This document shows positions 1-8,157 of a DNA stretch of 18,591 bases, one piece after another (position 1 is the stretch's first letter; the number at the start of each line of letters is the position of its first letter). A model generated the notes under the pieces. That model had not been told where the DNA came from, did no database searches, and saw only the letters and a list, made by a program, of their open reading frames with translations. The stretch spans positions 1 to 18,591 of the forward strand of contig CAZTND010000028.1 of NCBI GenBank assembly GCA_964615285.1. The letters run 5' to 3'. This stretch comes from RGIG4074 sp964615285. Lineage in GTDB: Bacteria; Bacillota; Clostridia; Christensenellales; Borkfalkiaceae. The position numbers and the translations under genes were made by a program.

Positions 1-558
1 TCCAGCGAATGGGAGGAGGAGGCCGGCAGGCGCGGGCTTCTGAACCTCAGGAACACCGCCGAGGCGCTGCCCTATTATAAATTGGAAAAGAATGTCAAGG
101 TATTCGAGCGGCACGGCGTGTTCACGCACAGGGAAGTTCTTTCCCGCATGGAGATCATGCAGGAGAACTATAAAAAGGTGGTCACCATCGAGGCAAAGAC
201 CATGGTGAACATGGCAAGGAAACAGATCTATCCCGCGGTCAACGCCTACATCGCCGACCTGTGCGGCATAGCCGACGGCAAAAAGGTGTACGGCGCGGAC
301 ATTTCGGCGGATACGGAACTGATCGGAAAACTTTCCGCCGGCAACGCGCGGCTGTATGCCGCCCTGTCCGAGCTCGACGGCGCCGTACGGGAAGAGGAGG
401 GGCTGACGCTCGCCGAGGCGTGCGCCAAGTTCTGCGCGTACCGCATTCTGCCCGTCATGGAAAAACTGCGCGGGATCGCCGACGGACTGGAAAAAGATAC
501 CGCCAAAGAGTACTGGCCCATGCCCACGTATTCCGACATTCTCTTCTCCGTGGAGTGA
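1..558 (+). CDS. glnN: Type III glutamine synthetase (GlnN), C-terminal fragment
   Basis: The reading frame is open from base 1 to the TGA at 556-558, so this is the last 185 codons of a gene that begins outside the window. The translated segment with TAEALPYYK, then KNVKVFERHGVFTHRE, then a helical stretch around IEAKTMVNMARKQIYPAVNAY, is the typical C-terminal region of the large (about 700-residue) type III glutamine synthetases common in Clostridia and Bacteroidota. The enzyme makes glutamine from glutamate, ammonia and ATP in the cytosol. The ATP and glutamate sites lie upstream and cannot be checked here. An apparent TTG start at 82 is internal and has no Shine-Dalgarno sequence. The gene is followed by an intrinsic terminator, so it closes a transcription unit. 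Family assignment is confident; no nitrogen-regulatory site is visible in the retained part. Confidence 0.85.
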   Translation, partial: SSEWEEEAGRRGLLNLRNTAEALPYYKLEKNVKVFERHGVFTHREVLSRMEIMQENYKKVVTIEAKTMVNMARKQIYPAVNAYIADLCGIADGKKVYGADISADTELIGKLSAGNARLYAALSELDGAVREEEGLTLAEACAKFCAYRILPVMEKLRGIADGLEKDTAKEYWPMPTYSDILFSVE

Positions 559-634
559 GCTCTGCCCCAAAGGGGCAACATGGCAGGGAACGGCCCGTTT
601 TATTCGGGCATGCCCCCGATGAAACATAAAAAAC

Positions 635-668
635 GGACGACGGATAAAAATTCTGTCGTCCTTTTTTG
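635..668 (+). terminator. Intrinsic terminator after glutamine synthetase
   Basis: A nine-pair stem (635-643 with 653-661, one G·T wobble) with a nine-base AT-rich loop is followed directly by six T residues (662-667). A run of A precedes the stem, so it could also work on the other strand, but no minus-strand gene ends here. It separates the glutamine synthetase from the next gene. Confidence 0.8.
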
Positions 669-709
669 TGCCTTGCGGGGAAAGGGGTCTATTTGTCGGG
701 CGCGGAACA

Positions 710-715
710 TATAAT
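710..715 (+). promoter_or_regulatory. Possible -10 box very close to the solute-binding-like gene start
   Basis: A perfect TATAAT lies only eight bases before the ATG at 724. No good -35 box is found 16-18 bases upstream. There is no Shine-Dalgarno sequence between this box and the ATG. If it is a real -10, transcription would begin at or next to the start codon, giving a leaderless or nearly leaderless mRNA. It may equally be chance in an AT-rich spot. Confidence 0.3.
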
Positions 716-723
716 AACTACCT

Positions 724-1656
724 ATGAAGCGCTTTCTCTCCATCTTCATCTGTGCCTTGCTCTTCGTCGGGGCGGGGCTGTACGTATGGCTTTCGCCGCC
801 CGAACGGGAGGTGACGCAGGCGGAAGACAGGGAGATACTGCGCCTTTGGCATATCGATTCTTTTGAGGGCGGCAGGGGGTCGCGCGCCGCCTTCCTTTCC
901 GGCGCCGCGGCGCGCTTTGAGCGGGAGAACGGCGGCGTTTACGTCATGGTGCGCACCTATACCGCCGCGGGCGCGGCGGCAGCAATAGAAGCGGGAAACG
1001 TGCCCGACCTTTTATCCTTTTCCTGCGGGCTGGACGGCGCGGCGGAAGTCTGCCGCGCGATCTCCCTCCGGTTCGGCGGCGGCGAGATCGGCGGGGCGTA
1101 CTATGCCTACCCCTGGTGCTGCGGGGGCTATTATCTCTTCTCGCTGGAGGACGATTTTTCCGCAGTGACGGCCGAAAACCTGCTTTTGTCCGACGGGGGA
1201 AACAATCTGCCGCAGGCCGCGGCGGCGTTTTACGGCATCACCGGCGCTGTCGCCTGCGAAGATTCCACATCGGCATATGTGCATTTTTTGAACGGCAAGT
1301 ATCGTTATATGCTGGGCACCCAGCGCGATGTGTGCCGCTTTCAGACGCGGGGCGCAAACGTGTACGCCCTGCCGCTGACCGCCTACAACGATCTCTATCA
1401 GTACATCGCCGTAACGTCTTCCGACGGGGAAAAGACGGCGCTGTGCGAGGCGTTCGTCGACAGCCTTCTGAGCGAAGAGACCCAGGCGGAGCTCTCCCGG
1501 ATCGGCATGTATCCGCTGTCGGCGGCGTCGGCGGAATATACCCTTTCGGCGTTCGTCGACGGGGCGGGACTCGCCGCCGTGCGCGCCGCCGGGGAGGAGG
1601 CGCTGCGCACGGGAGAAATAAAAATTTTGAAAACCTATCTCAAAACATTGAATTGA
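724..1656 (+). CDS. Membrane-anchored extracellular solute-binding-like protein, orphan
   Basis: The 310-residue protein begins with a basic N-terminus and a hydrophobic segment (about residues 4-23), an uncleaved signal anchor or signal peptide. There is no lipobox; Cys10 lies inside the hydrophobic run. The rest resembles family 1 bacterial solute-binding proteins: an LRLWHID strand near residue 40, an NVPDLLSF segment near 95, a tyrosine-rich YYAYPWCCGGYYLF segment, an FLNGKYRYMLGTQRD segment and a late helical segment with EETQAELSRIGMYPL. It is shorter than the usual 400 or so residues and no ABC permease or ATPase is adjacent, so transport is not established; a sensing or accessory role is equally possible. 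Roughly eight cysteines in the exported part are unusual for a secreted Gram-positive protein. The start is forced, because TAA at 715-717 precedes it in frame; no Shine-Dalgarno sequence is visible. The gene is bounded by a terminator upstream and the murB promoter at its 3' end. Confidence 0.6.
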   Translation: MKRFLSIFICALLFVGAGLYVWLSPPEREVTQAEDREILRLWHIDSFEGGRGSRAAFLSGAAARFERENGGVYVMVRTYTAAGAAAAIEAGNVPDLLSFSCGLDGAAEVCRAISLRFGGGEIGGAYYAYPWCCGGYYLFSLEDDFSAVTAENLLLSDGGNNLPQAAAAFYGITGAVACEDSTSAYVHFLNGKYRYMLGTQRDVCRFQTRGANVYALPLTAYNDLYQYIAVTSSDGEKTALCEAFVDSLLSEETQAELSRIGMYPLSAASAEYTLSAFVDGAGLAAVRAAGEEALRTGEIKILKTYLKTLN

Positions 1657-1676
1657 AAACGAATTTGTGGTAAAAT
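1649..1676 (+). promoter_or_regulatory. Promoter of the murB–PHP–whiA–dnaE cluster
   Basis: A TTGAAT -35 box (1649-1654) and a TAAAAT -10 box (1671-1676) are separated by 16 bases. A good ribosome-binding site, AAGGAG (1680-1685), follows only a few bases later, which would put the start of transcription at or just past it. The -35 overlaps the last codons of the upstream gene. The short leader makes the -10 assignment less certain; a second TTGAAA at 1653 has too short a spacer. Confidence 0.45.
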
Positions 1677-1694
1677 GATAAGGAGACGGAAACC

Positions 1695-2591
1695 ATGGGT
1701 CAATACGGACTTTTGCTGTCGGCACTCCTGCCCGACATCCCTTTTGAACGGGATTTTTCCCTGTCGGCGCATACGACCGTCGGGGTAGGCGGCACGGCGG
1801 ACGCCTTTTCGCCCCGCTCGGCGGGGCAGCTTTTGTCGCTCCTGCGCCTCTGCGAACGCTGCGGCATCCGCTATTTTCCCCTCGGGGCGGGCAGCAACGT
1901 CCTGCCGCCCGACGGCGTGTTCGCGGGCGTGGTGGTCACATCTTCCCATTTCGACCGGCTCGGCGCGGAAGGGGAATGCGTCACCGCCGAATGCGGCGTG
2001 GGCACGGGGAAACTTCTGGAACTTTGCCGCCGCCGCGGGCTCGTCGGATTGGAATTTCTGGCGGGGATCCCCGCGCGCGTGGGCGGGCTCGTGTGCATGA
2101 ACGCGGGCACGCGGGAGGGGCACATCGGCGATCTTATCGAGAGCGTCACCTTTGCCCGGGGCGGCAAGCTCCGCACCGTCGGCAGGGAGGCGTGCGGCTT
2201 TGCCTACAAGGAAAGCCTTTTCCAGCGCGTTCCCTGCTTTATCCTTTCGGTGCGCCTGCGCCTGCAAAGGGGCACGGAAAAAGAGGCGGCGGACAATATC
2301 GCCCGCGCCCTCGAAAGGCGGCAGGGCCTGCCCAAGGGCAAGAGCATGGGCTGTGTGTTCAAAAATCCCGCCCCCGGGCTTTCCGCGGGGGAACTCATCG
2401 AGCGGAGCGGTTGCAAAGGTATGCGCGTCGGCGGCGCCGTCGTCAGCGAAGGGCATGCCAACTTTTTGCTCAATGCGGGCGGAGCCGCCGCCGGGGATTT
2501 CCGCGCCTTGATCGAACAGGTCAAAGAACGGGTCGCGGCGCATACGGGCGTGACGCTGGAAGAAGAGATACGATATATGGATCGATTTTAG
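1695..2591 (+). CDS. murB: UDP-N-acetylenolpyruvoylglucosamine reductase MurB
   Basis: MurB is the cytosolic FAD enzyme that uses NADPH to reduce UDP-GlcNAc-enolpyruvate to UDP-MurNAc in peptidoglycan precursor synthesis. At 298 residues it has the normal length of the Gram-positive (type II) form. Visible landmarks are the FAD-binding LGAGSN (63-68), the GIPARVGG loop followed by NAG (124-137), YKESLF (171-176), GCVFKNP (219-225) and the C-terminal TLEEEIRY (287-294), which carries the conserved acidic residue. The residue that protonates the enol intermediate, serine in the best-studied enzymes, is Cys220 here. The ATG has AAGGAG nine bases upstream. It is the first gene of the cluster with the PHP gene, whiA and dnaE, an association common in Clostridia. 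Assignment is firm. Confidence 0.95.
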   Translation: MGQYGLLLSALLPDIPFERDFSLSAHTTVGVGGTADAFSPRSAGQLLSLLRLCERCGIRYFPLGAGSNVLPPDGVFAGVVVTSSHFDRLGAEGECVTAECGVGTGKLLELCRRRGLVGLEFLAGIPARVGGLVCMNAGTREGHIGDLIESVTFARGGKLRTVGREACGFAYKESLFQRVPCFILSVRLRLQRGTEKEAADNIARALERRQGLPKGKSMGCVFKNPAPGLSAGELIERSGCKGMRVGGAVVSEGHANFLLNAGGAAAGDFRALIEQVKERVAAHTGVTLEEEIRYMDRF

Positions 2592-2637
2592 CCGTCAAAG
2601 ACCTGTCCGACGCGGGCATGCCTCCGCGCGTTCATGT

Positions 2638-2664
2638 CCCGCCCCTCGGTTTTGCGGGGGCGGG
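2638..2664 (+). promoter_or_regulatory. GC-rich hairpin abutting the ribosome-binding site of the PHP gene
   Basis: CCCGCCCC (2638-2645) pairs perfectly with GGGGCGGG (2657-2664), and two more pairs (CG/CG) extend the stem past a single unpaired T. The AAAGGAG ribosome-binding site starts at the very next base (2665). There is no T run, so this is not an intrinsic terminator. A weaker CGCGG/CCGCG hairpin sits just upstream (2611-2628). The structure could limit readthrough, stabilise the mRNA or tune translation of the PHP gene. Confidence 0.45.
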
Positions 2665-2677
2665 AAAGGAGAAACAA

Positions 2678-3457
2678 ATGATTCTTACGTCCGATTATCA
2701 TACGCACACGCCCTATTCCCACGGGAAGGGGACGGTGCCGGAAAACGCATTGCAGGCCAAGGAAAAGGGATTGCAGCAGCTCGGCATCACCGACCACGGC
2801 TTTGCCCATCTCGCCTTCGGCATCCAAAGGAAAAAGATGCCTTCGCTCATTGCCGATTGCCGCGCCGCCGCCGAAAAGACGGGGGGAGAGGTGTTGTGCG
2901 GCATGGAGGCGAACATTTTGGGAGAGAGCGGAAAGACGGACATGCTCCCCTCCGATTATGCCGATTTCGATTTGTTCATCGCCGGCAAGCACGTCTTTGT
3001 CGCCTACGAGGATCTCGCTGCCTGGTGGCATTATTTCGGCGGCAATTTCATCGCGGACAAGCTCAAGCGAAAGCCTTCGGCAGGTCTGGTGCGCCGCACG
3101 ACCAGGGCGTACATCAACACGATCAAAAACAATCCCGTGGACATCATTGCGCACGTCAATTATCTCTGCTTTGCGGATGCCGTGGAGGTCGCAAAGTGCG
3201 CCGCCGACTACGGCACATATATCGAGATCAACACCAAAAAGACGCATCTGACGGACGAGGAGTGGCAGAACGTCATCGACAAGACGGAAGCCCGCTTTCT
3301 CATCGATTCGGACGCCCATTCGCCCGATCGGGTGGGGGATACCCGCCTGGCCGAGGAACTCTTCAGCCGCATATCCTTTCCGATGGAGCGCATCGACAAC
3401 ATCGACGGGCGCACGGCGCGCCTCCGCCTGCGCGCATTCAAGCGGGAACATATGTGA
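2678..3457 (+). CDS. PHP-domain metal-dependent phosphoesterase (YcdX-like)
   Basis: A 259-residue cytosolic protein of the polymerase and histidinol phosphatase (PHP) superfamily. The metal ligands expected for an active trinuclear site are visible in order: HTH (His8, His10), His15 in YSHG, Asp39-His40 in TDHG, Glu77 in GMEANI, His105 in GKH, His159 in AHVNY, and Asp212/His214 in DSDAH. It is therefore probably an active phosphatase or phosphodiesterase; the substrate is not predictable, and histidinol phosphate is only one possibility. The frame stays open far upstream across murB, but the true start is the ATG at 2678: it has AAAGGAG seven to thirteen bases upstream and begins with the strand carrying the first ligands. 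It lies 86 bases after murB and 52 before whiA. Confidence 0.85.
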   Translation: MILTSDYHTHTPYSHGKGTVPENALQAKEKGLQQLGITDHGFAHLAFGIQRKKMPSLIADCRAAAEKTGGEVLCGMEANILGESGKTDMLPSDYADFDLFIAGKHVFVAYEDLAAWWHYFGGNFIADKLKRKPSAGLVRRTTRAYINTIKNNPVDIIAHVNYLCFADAVEVAKCAADYGTYIEINTKKTHLTDEEWQNVIDKTEARFLIDSDAHSPDRVGDTRLAEELFSRISFPMERIDNIDGRTARLRLRAFKREHM

Positions 3458-3509
3458 CCGCGTGCAGGCAAAAGGGCAAGGCATCGGCGGAACGGGGAAG
3501 GAGGACGCT

Positions 3510-4478
3510 TTGGCGAATTTCACTTCGGGCATCAAACGGGAATTTCTCAATAAAAAGCCGCGGACAAGGCAGGGCAGGACGGCCGTTTTTTCGGCGTTTG
3601 TCCGCACGGGCGGCTGCATTTCGTTCACGCAGGAAGGGCTGGGGTTCTTTCTCGTGACCGAATCGGAGAAGATAGCGGAGTACTACATCGCGCTGGCAGA
3701 GGAGCTGTACGGCGTGAATTGCGTCGCCAACGCGTCGGCCGACCGTCTGCGCGGGCGGGACAAGCTGACCGTCGCCTATAACGGCGAAAAGGCGTACGAC
3801 ATACTCATCGACGCGGGCATATTTGAAAGGGGCGAGACGGGCAGTTACGAGCTGTATTCGGGCATCCCGTCCCGCATCGTGGCGGACGAGGAGAGCCGCC
3901 TCGCCTATATCCGCGGCGCTTTTTTGGGGGGCGGCAGCTGTACGCTTCCCCGCGCGGGTGCCAGGACGGGCTATCACCTGGAATTCGTCTTTGCGCACGA
4001 AGAGACGGCGCGCGATTTTGCGTCGCTGCTCGCTTCCTACGAACTGATCGCCAAGATCATCCGCCGCAAAGACAGTTTCGTGGTCTATCTCGCCGCGCTG
4101 TCGGCCGTGTCCGATTTTCTCGCCGTCATGGGGGCGGAGAAGTCGCTCGAAAAACTGAACGAGACCGCGGAGGCGCGGGAGGAAAAGAACAATTCCAACC
4201 GCGTGAACAACTGTTTCGTGGGCAATATGGACCGCACGGCGACGGCGGCGGCGGGGCAGTGCCTCGCCATCGGCTATCTCGAAGAGCGGGGCATCCTGCC
4301 CCGCCTGGACGAGGATCTCAAAGCGGTGGCCGCGGCGCGCCTTGCCGACCGGGAAGCCTCTCTTTCGGAATTGGCGGAAGGGCTGCAGATCAGCAAGAGC
4401 TGCATCAATCACCGCATGCGGCGCATCATGGAATTATACAAAGACCTGAAAGGGAACGAGGAGAAAAGAGACAGATGA
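3510..4478 (+). CDS. whiA: DNA-binding protein WhiA
   Basis: WhiA couples an N-terminal LAGLIDADG homing-endonuclease-like fold to a C-terminal helix-turn-helix. It is a sporulation regulator in Streptomyces and a chromosome-segregation/division-linked protein in Bacillus. The landmarks are an FTSGIKREF start, the LAYIRGAFLGGGSC segment (about 131-144), the NRVNN…NMDRT segment before the C-terminal domain, and the HTH around residues 285-306 (LSELAEGLQISKSCINHR). I choose the TTG at 3510, which has AAGGAGG (3498-3504) five bases away and gives 322 residues, the family length; a GTG at 3462 would add 16 residues unlike the family. Its TGA overlaps the dnaE ATG by four bases, so translation is coupled. 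The rapZ and yvcK genes that usually precede whiA in Firmicutes are absent. Confidence 0.92.
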   Translation: MANFTSGIKREFLNKKPRTRQGRTAVFSAFVRTGGCISFTQEGLGFFLVTESEKIAEYYIALAEELYGVNCVANASADRLRGRDKLTVAYNGEKAYDILIDAGIFERGETGSYELYSGIPSRIVADEESRLAYIRGAFLGGGSCTLPRAGARTGYHLEFVFAHEETARDFASLLASYELIAKIIRRKDSFVVYLAALSAVSDFLAVMGAEKSLEKLNETAEAREEKNNSNRVNNCFVGNMDRTATAAAGQCLAIGYLEERGILPRLDEDLKAVAAARLADREASLSELAEGLQISKSCINHRMRRIMELYKDLKGNEEKRDR

Positions 4479-7400
4479 CCGATTTTGTACATTTGCATCT
4501 GCATACCGAATACAGCCTGTTGGACGGCGCGGCGAAGGTGGAGGACCTCGTCGAACACATGGTCAAAAACGGCATAGACGCCTGTGCCGTCACCGACCAC
4601 GGCAACATGTACGCCACGCTGTATTTTGCCGAGGAATGCCAAAAGCGGGGGCTCAAATACATCATCGGCTGCGAACTATACATGACCGACGACCGCTTCG
4701 TCAAGGAGCCGGGCACCAAGACCGAGCACCTCATTTTGCTCGCCAAGAACAAGACGGGCTACCGCAACATCGTCTGGCTGGACTCCATGTCCTACATCGA
4801 GGGCTTTTACGGCAAGCCGCGCATGGATTACAAGACCCTGAAGGAGCATTCGGAAGGGGTCATCTGCCTGTCCGCCTGCCTGGCGGGGCGCATCCCGCGC
4901 CTCCTTCTGGCGGGCGATTACGAGGGCGCCAAGGCGTTTGCGCTCGACATGAAGAACACCTTCGGCGAGGATTTTTACATCGAATTGCAGGATCACGGGC
5001 TCGCCGAACAGAAGCAGATCCTGCCCGAGCTCATCCGCCTGGGGCGGGAACTGGACATCCCGCTCGTCGCCACGAACGACGTGCACTATCTCAACAAAGA
5101 GGACTGGGAAGTGCAGGACATCCTCCTGTGCATCCAGACCAAAAAGACGCTGGACGACCCCAAGCGCATGCGCTTCGGCTCGCACGAGTTCTATTTCAAG
5201 AGCGGGGACGAAATGGCGGCGCTCTTTTCCTATGTCCCCGACGCCGTTGCCAACACGCGCGTCATCGCGAATAAGATCGAAGAGCCCGTGTTCGACCTGA
5301 AACCGAACGGCGACCCCGTCTATGACAAGTCGCTCATCCCGCTTTACACGCCCGACGACGGTTCTACGGCGCCCGAATATCTCACCCGCCTGACCCGGGA
5401 GGGGCTTGCCCGCCGCTATGAGGACATCACCGAGGACATCAAAAAGCGCGTGCAGTACGAGCTGGACATCATCATCAAGATGGGCTTTGCCGACTACTTC
5501 CTCATCGTGTGGGACTACATCAACTGGTCGCGCAGCCAGGGCATTCCCGTGGGGCCGGGGCGTGGCTCGGGCGTGGGCAGCATCGTCGCCTATTCGGTGG
5601 GCATCACCGACGTCGATCCCCTGAAACACGACCTCATCTTCGAGCGTTTTCTGAACCCCGACCGCGTATCCATGCCCGACTTTGACGTGGATTTCTGCAC
5701 CAAGCGCCGCTACGAGACCATCGAGTATGTGCGCCGCAAATATTCGCCCGAAAAGGTGGCGCAGATCGTCACGTTCGGCACGCTCGCCTCCCGTGCGGTC
5801 ATCAAGGACATCGGGCGGACCATGCGCGTGCCCTACTCCGAAACGGACAAGGTCACCAAGCTCATGGACGGCAAATCGACCATTGCCGAGCTGTTGGGGT
5901 TGAATATCCCCAAGCTCGAGGCAAAGCTGAAGGACGACACCCTGCCCGAGGAAAAGCGGTCGGAGCTGGAAAAGAACCTGCGCGAGCAGCAGGGCAAGCG
6001 CAACCGCGAATTCATCGAAGTGTACGAGAGCAATCCGGACCTGCACAAGGTCATCGACTTCGGCTTAAAGCTGGAGGGTATGCCCAAAAACATCTCCGAA
6101 CACGCGGCGGGCGTCATCATCTGCCGCAAGGTGCTTGCCGAAAACGTGCCCCTCGCCCGTAACGGCGACGACATCGTCACGCAGTTCGACATGAAAGAGG
6201 CGGAATCGGTCGGCATGCTCAAAATGGACTTCCTGGCGCTCACCACGCTCACCGATATACAGAACACCCTCGACTACATCAAGGAAGATTACGGCATCGA
6301 CATCGACTTCCACAAGATCGGGTACGACGTGCCCGAGGCATACCAGCTCATCTCGTCGGGGGACACCGACGCGGTGTTCCAACTCGAACAAGGCGGCATG
6401 AAAAAGTTCATGCGCGACCTGCAGCCCGAGCGGCTCGAGGACCTCATCGCCGGCATTTCGCTCTACCGCCCCGGCCCCATGGACTTCATCCCGACCTACA
6501 TCCGCAACAAGCACAACCCTTCCGAAATCAAGTACGATACGCCCCTGTTGGAACCGATCCTTCAAAATTCTTACGGGGTCATCATCTATCAGGAACAGGT
6601 CATGCAGATCTTCCAGAGCCTGGCGGGCTACACGTTCGGGCAGGCCGACCTCGTCCGCCGCGCCATGGCGAAAAAGAAGAAAAAGGAGCTGATGGCGCAG
6701 AAGGACAAGTTCATCTACGGCGACCTGAAAGAGGGGGGCACCGTCACGGGCTGCGTTGCCCATGGCATCTCTCCCGAGGTCGCGGCAAAGATCTTCGCCG
6801 ACATGGAGAGCTTCGCCTACTATGCCTTCAACAAATCGCACGCCACGGCGTATGCCGTCGTCGCCTATCAGACGGCGTACTTAAAGCAGTTCTATCCCAG
6901 GCAGTTTCTGGCGGGCGTCCTGAACGACCGGCTCGACAAGATCGAGGAGATCTCCAAGTACGTCGTGTACATGAAGGAGAAAAATATCCCCGTCCTGCCG
7001 CCCGACGTCAACCTCTCCCGCGCGGAGTTCCGCGTGGAAGGGGAGGGCATCCGCTTCGGGCTCTCCGCGCTGCGCGGCGCGGGGGAAGAGGCCGTCTCCA
7101 AAGTCATTGCCGACCGCAACGAAAACGGTCCCTTCCAATCCTTCCAGGATTTTCTCATGCGTTGCACCAAATACGTCAACAAGCGCGTGGTGGAATGTTT
7201 CATCCTGAGCGGCGCGTGCGATTGTTTCGGCAAACGCCGTTCACAGTACTATGCGGTGTATGAGGAGGCCATGACGCGCATCGCGGGCATGGAAAAGCAG
7301 AAGAGCGGCGCGCAGATCTCCCTCTTCGGCAGCATCGTCGAGGAGCCGGAGATCGAGATCGTCTATCCCGACATCCCCGAATTTGACTACAACGAAAAAC

Positions 7401-8074
7401 TTGCCCGGGAAAAACAGGTACTGGGCGTGTATGTCAGCGGGCATCCGCTGGAAAATTACATCTCCGCATTCAAAAACTGCACGTTCAACTGTTCCCTGCT
7501 CTCGGACACGGAAGAGGACGAGGACGGCAATCTGACCTATAACAGCCTGAAGGACGGGCAGGCGGTCACCATGGGCGGCATCGTGTCGGCCATCAAAAAG
7601 CTGACCACCAAACAGGGGGCGTCGATGGCGTTCATCACCGTGGAGGATCTGTACGGCAGCGTGGAGTGCGTCGCTTTCCCGAACACTTACGAAAAGATCA
7701 AAAGTTTTCTCGCCGCCGACGTCGTTGTCGCGCTCAGCGGCAGGATCGACCTCGGCGACGGCAAGCGCCCGACCATCCTTCTGGACAACATGCAGGAGTT
7801 CGACGCCGCTTCGCTCAAAAAAGACAGACCCGGCGAAGCGCCCGCCGCAGATCCGGCGGAAAAACAACGGGTGCTGTGGCTGAACGCCACTTCGCTGGAC
7901 GAAGGGGAGTTCGAGGAATTGCAGGATATGCTCTCGGCATACGAGGGCCCGACGGAGGTCAGAATTCTGCGCGGCAGGCAAAAATTCCGCTATCCGCGCG
8001 GCATTGTCAGGAGCCGGGCATTCGAGGCGGAACTCGCCACGTTCCTGTCCGCCGATTGCGTCAAATTCCTTTGA
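4475..8074 (+). CDS. dnaE: DNA polymerase III subunit alpha DnaE
   Basis: The 1199-residue protein is the catalytic C-family polymerase subunit of the replisome, alongside PolC in most Firmicutes. Domain order is an N-terminal PHP domain (HLHLHTEYSLLDG at 6-18, VTDHGNMYA), then palm and fingers with GPGRGSGVGSIVAY and the catalytic PDFDVDF (Asp402 and Asp404), a third acidic position Asp585 in KMDFL, the SEHAAGVI segment, a helix-hairpin-helix region, and an OB fold around residues 1030-1110. Asp402/Asp404 match the E. coli catalytic pair almost position for position. The ATG overlaps the whiA stop; longer in-frame extensions upstream only run through whiA. The dnaE–pfkA neighbourhood is a familiar Firmicutes arrangement (with acc genes between in Bacilli). 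Confidence 0.97.
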   Translation: MTDFVHLHLHTEYSLLDGAAKVEDLVEHMVKNGIDACAVTDHGNMYATLYFAEECQKRGLKYIIGCELYMTDDRFVKEPGTKTEHLILLAKNKTGYRNIVWLDSMSYIEGFYGKPRMDYKTLKEHSEGVICLSACLAGRIPRLLLAGDYEGAKAFALDMKNTFGEDFYIELQDHGLAEQKQILPELIRLGRELDIPLVATNDVHYLNKEDWEVQDILLCIQTKKTLDDPKRMRFGSHEFYFKSGDEMAALFSYVPDAVANTRVIANKIEEPVFDLKPNGDPVYDKSLIPLYTPDDGSTAPEYLTRLTREGLARRYEDITEDIKKRVQYELDIIIKMGFADYFLIVWDYINWSRSQGIPVGPGRGSGVGSIVAYSVGITDVDPLKHDLIFERFLNPDRVSMPDFDVDFCTKRRYETIEYVRRKYSPEKVAQIVTFGTLASRAVIKDIGRTMRVPYSETDKVTKLMDGKSTIAELLGLNIPKLEAKLKDDTLPEEKRSELEKNLREQQGKRNREFIEVYESNPDLHKVIDFGLKLEGMPKNISEHAAGVIICRKVLAENVPLARNGDDIVTQFDMKEAESVGMLKMDFLALTTLTDIQNTLDYIKEDYGIDIDFHKIGYDVPEAYQLISSGDTDAVFQLEQGGMKKFMRDLQPERLEDLIAGISLYRPGPMDFIPTYIRNKHNPSEIKYDTPLLEPILQNSYGVIIYQEQVMQIFQSLAGYTFGQADLVRRAMAKKKKKELMAQKDKFIYGDLKEGGTVTGCVAHGISPEVAAKIFADMESFAYYAFNKSHATAYAVVAYQTAYLKQFYPRQFLAGVLNDRLDKIEEISKYVVYMKEKNIPVLPPDVNLSRAEFRVEGEGIRFGLSALRGAGEEAVSKVIADRNENGPFQSFQDFLMRCTKYVNKRVVECFILSGACDCFGKRRSQYYAVYEEAMTRIAGMEKQKSGAQISLFGSIVEEPEIEIVYPDIPEFDYNEKLAREKQVLGVYVSGHPLENYISAFKNCTFNCSLLSDTEEDEDGNLTYNSLKDGQAVTMGGIVSAIKKLTTKQGASMAFITVEDLYGSVECVAFPNTYEKIKSFLAADVVVALSGRIDLGDGKRPTILLDNMQEFDAASLKKDRPGEAPAADPAEKQRVLWLNATSLDEGEFEELQDMLSAYEGPTEVRILRGRQKFRYPRGIVRSRAFEAELATFLSADCVKFL

Positions 8075-8077
8075 AAT

Positions 8078-8109
8078 AAAAAATATTTATTGCAATAATC
8101 GTTTTTTTT
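8078..8109 (+). terminator. Weak AT-rich terminator candidate after dnaE
   Basis: An A run (8078-8083), a 12-base perfect palindrome TTATTGCAATAA (8087-8098) and an eight-T run (8102-8109) can fold into an A/T stem capped by the palindrome. All pairs but one are A·T or wobble and the core stem is about four pairs around a TGCA loop, so termination would be inefficient at best. Readthrough from dnaE toward pfkA is therefore plausible. Confidence 0.3.
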
Positions 8110-8157
8110 AATTGTATTTATTTTTTCGACCGGGAAATAAATGGGGAAAAACATGCA

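Noticed and set aside
559..634. Small hairpins (TGCCCC/GGGGCA and GCCCG/CGGGC) after the glutamine synthetase
   Set aside because: They have no T run and sit before a much better terminator at 635-668; kept only as possible 3'-end structure.
1976..2677. Upstream extension of the PHP gene across murB
   Set aside because: It is Arg/Gly-rich shadow sequence of murB. The PHP fold starts at 2678 with a good ribosome-binding site.
4259..4474. Upstream extension of dnaE into whiA
   Set aside because: The added residues do not resemble DnaE, whereas the ATG at 4475 gives the family start and the usual four-base overlap.
4676..6046. 456-codon minus-strand open frame inside dnaE
   Set aside because: The dnaE frame carries the catalytic motifs through this whole stretch; the antisense frame has no recognisable family feature.
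8109..8157. TTTATTT/AAATAAA inverted repeat between dnaE and the pfkA hairpin
   Set aside because: It is purely A/T, seven pairs with an 11-base loop and no following T run; likely chance in an AT-rich spacer.
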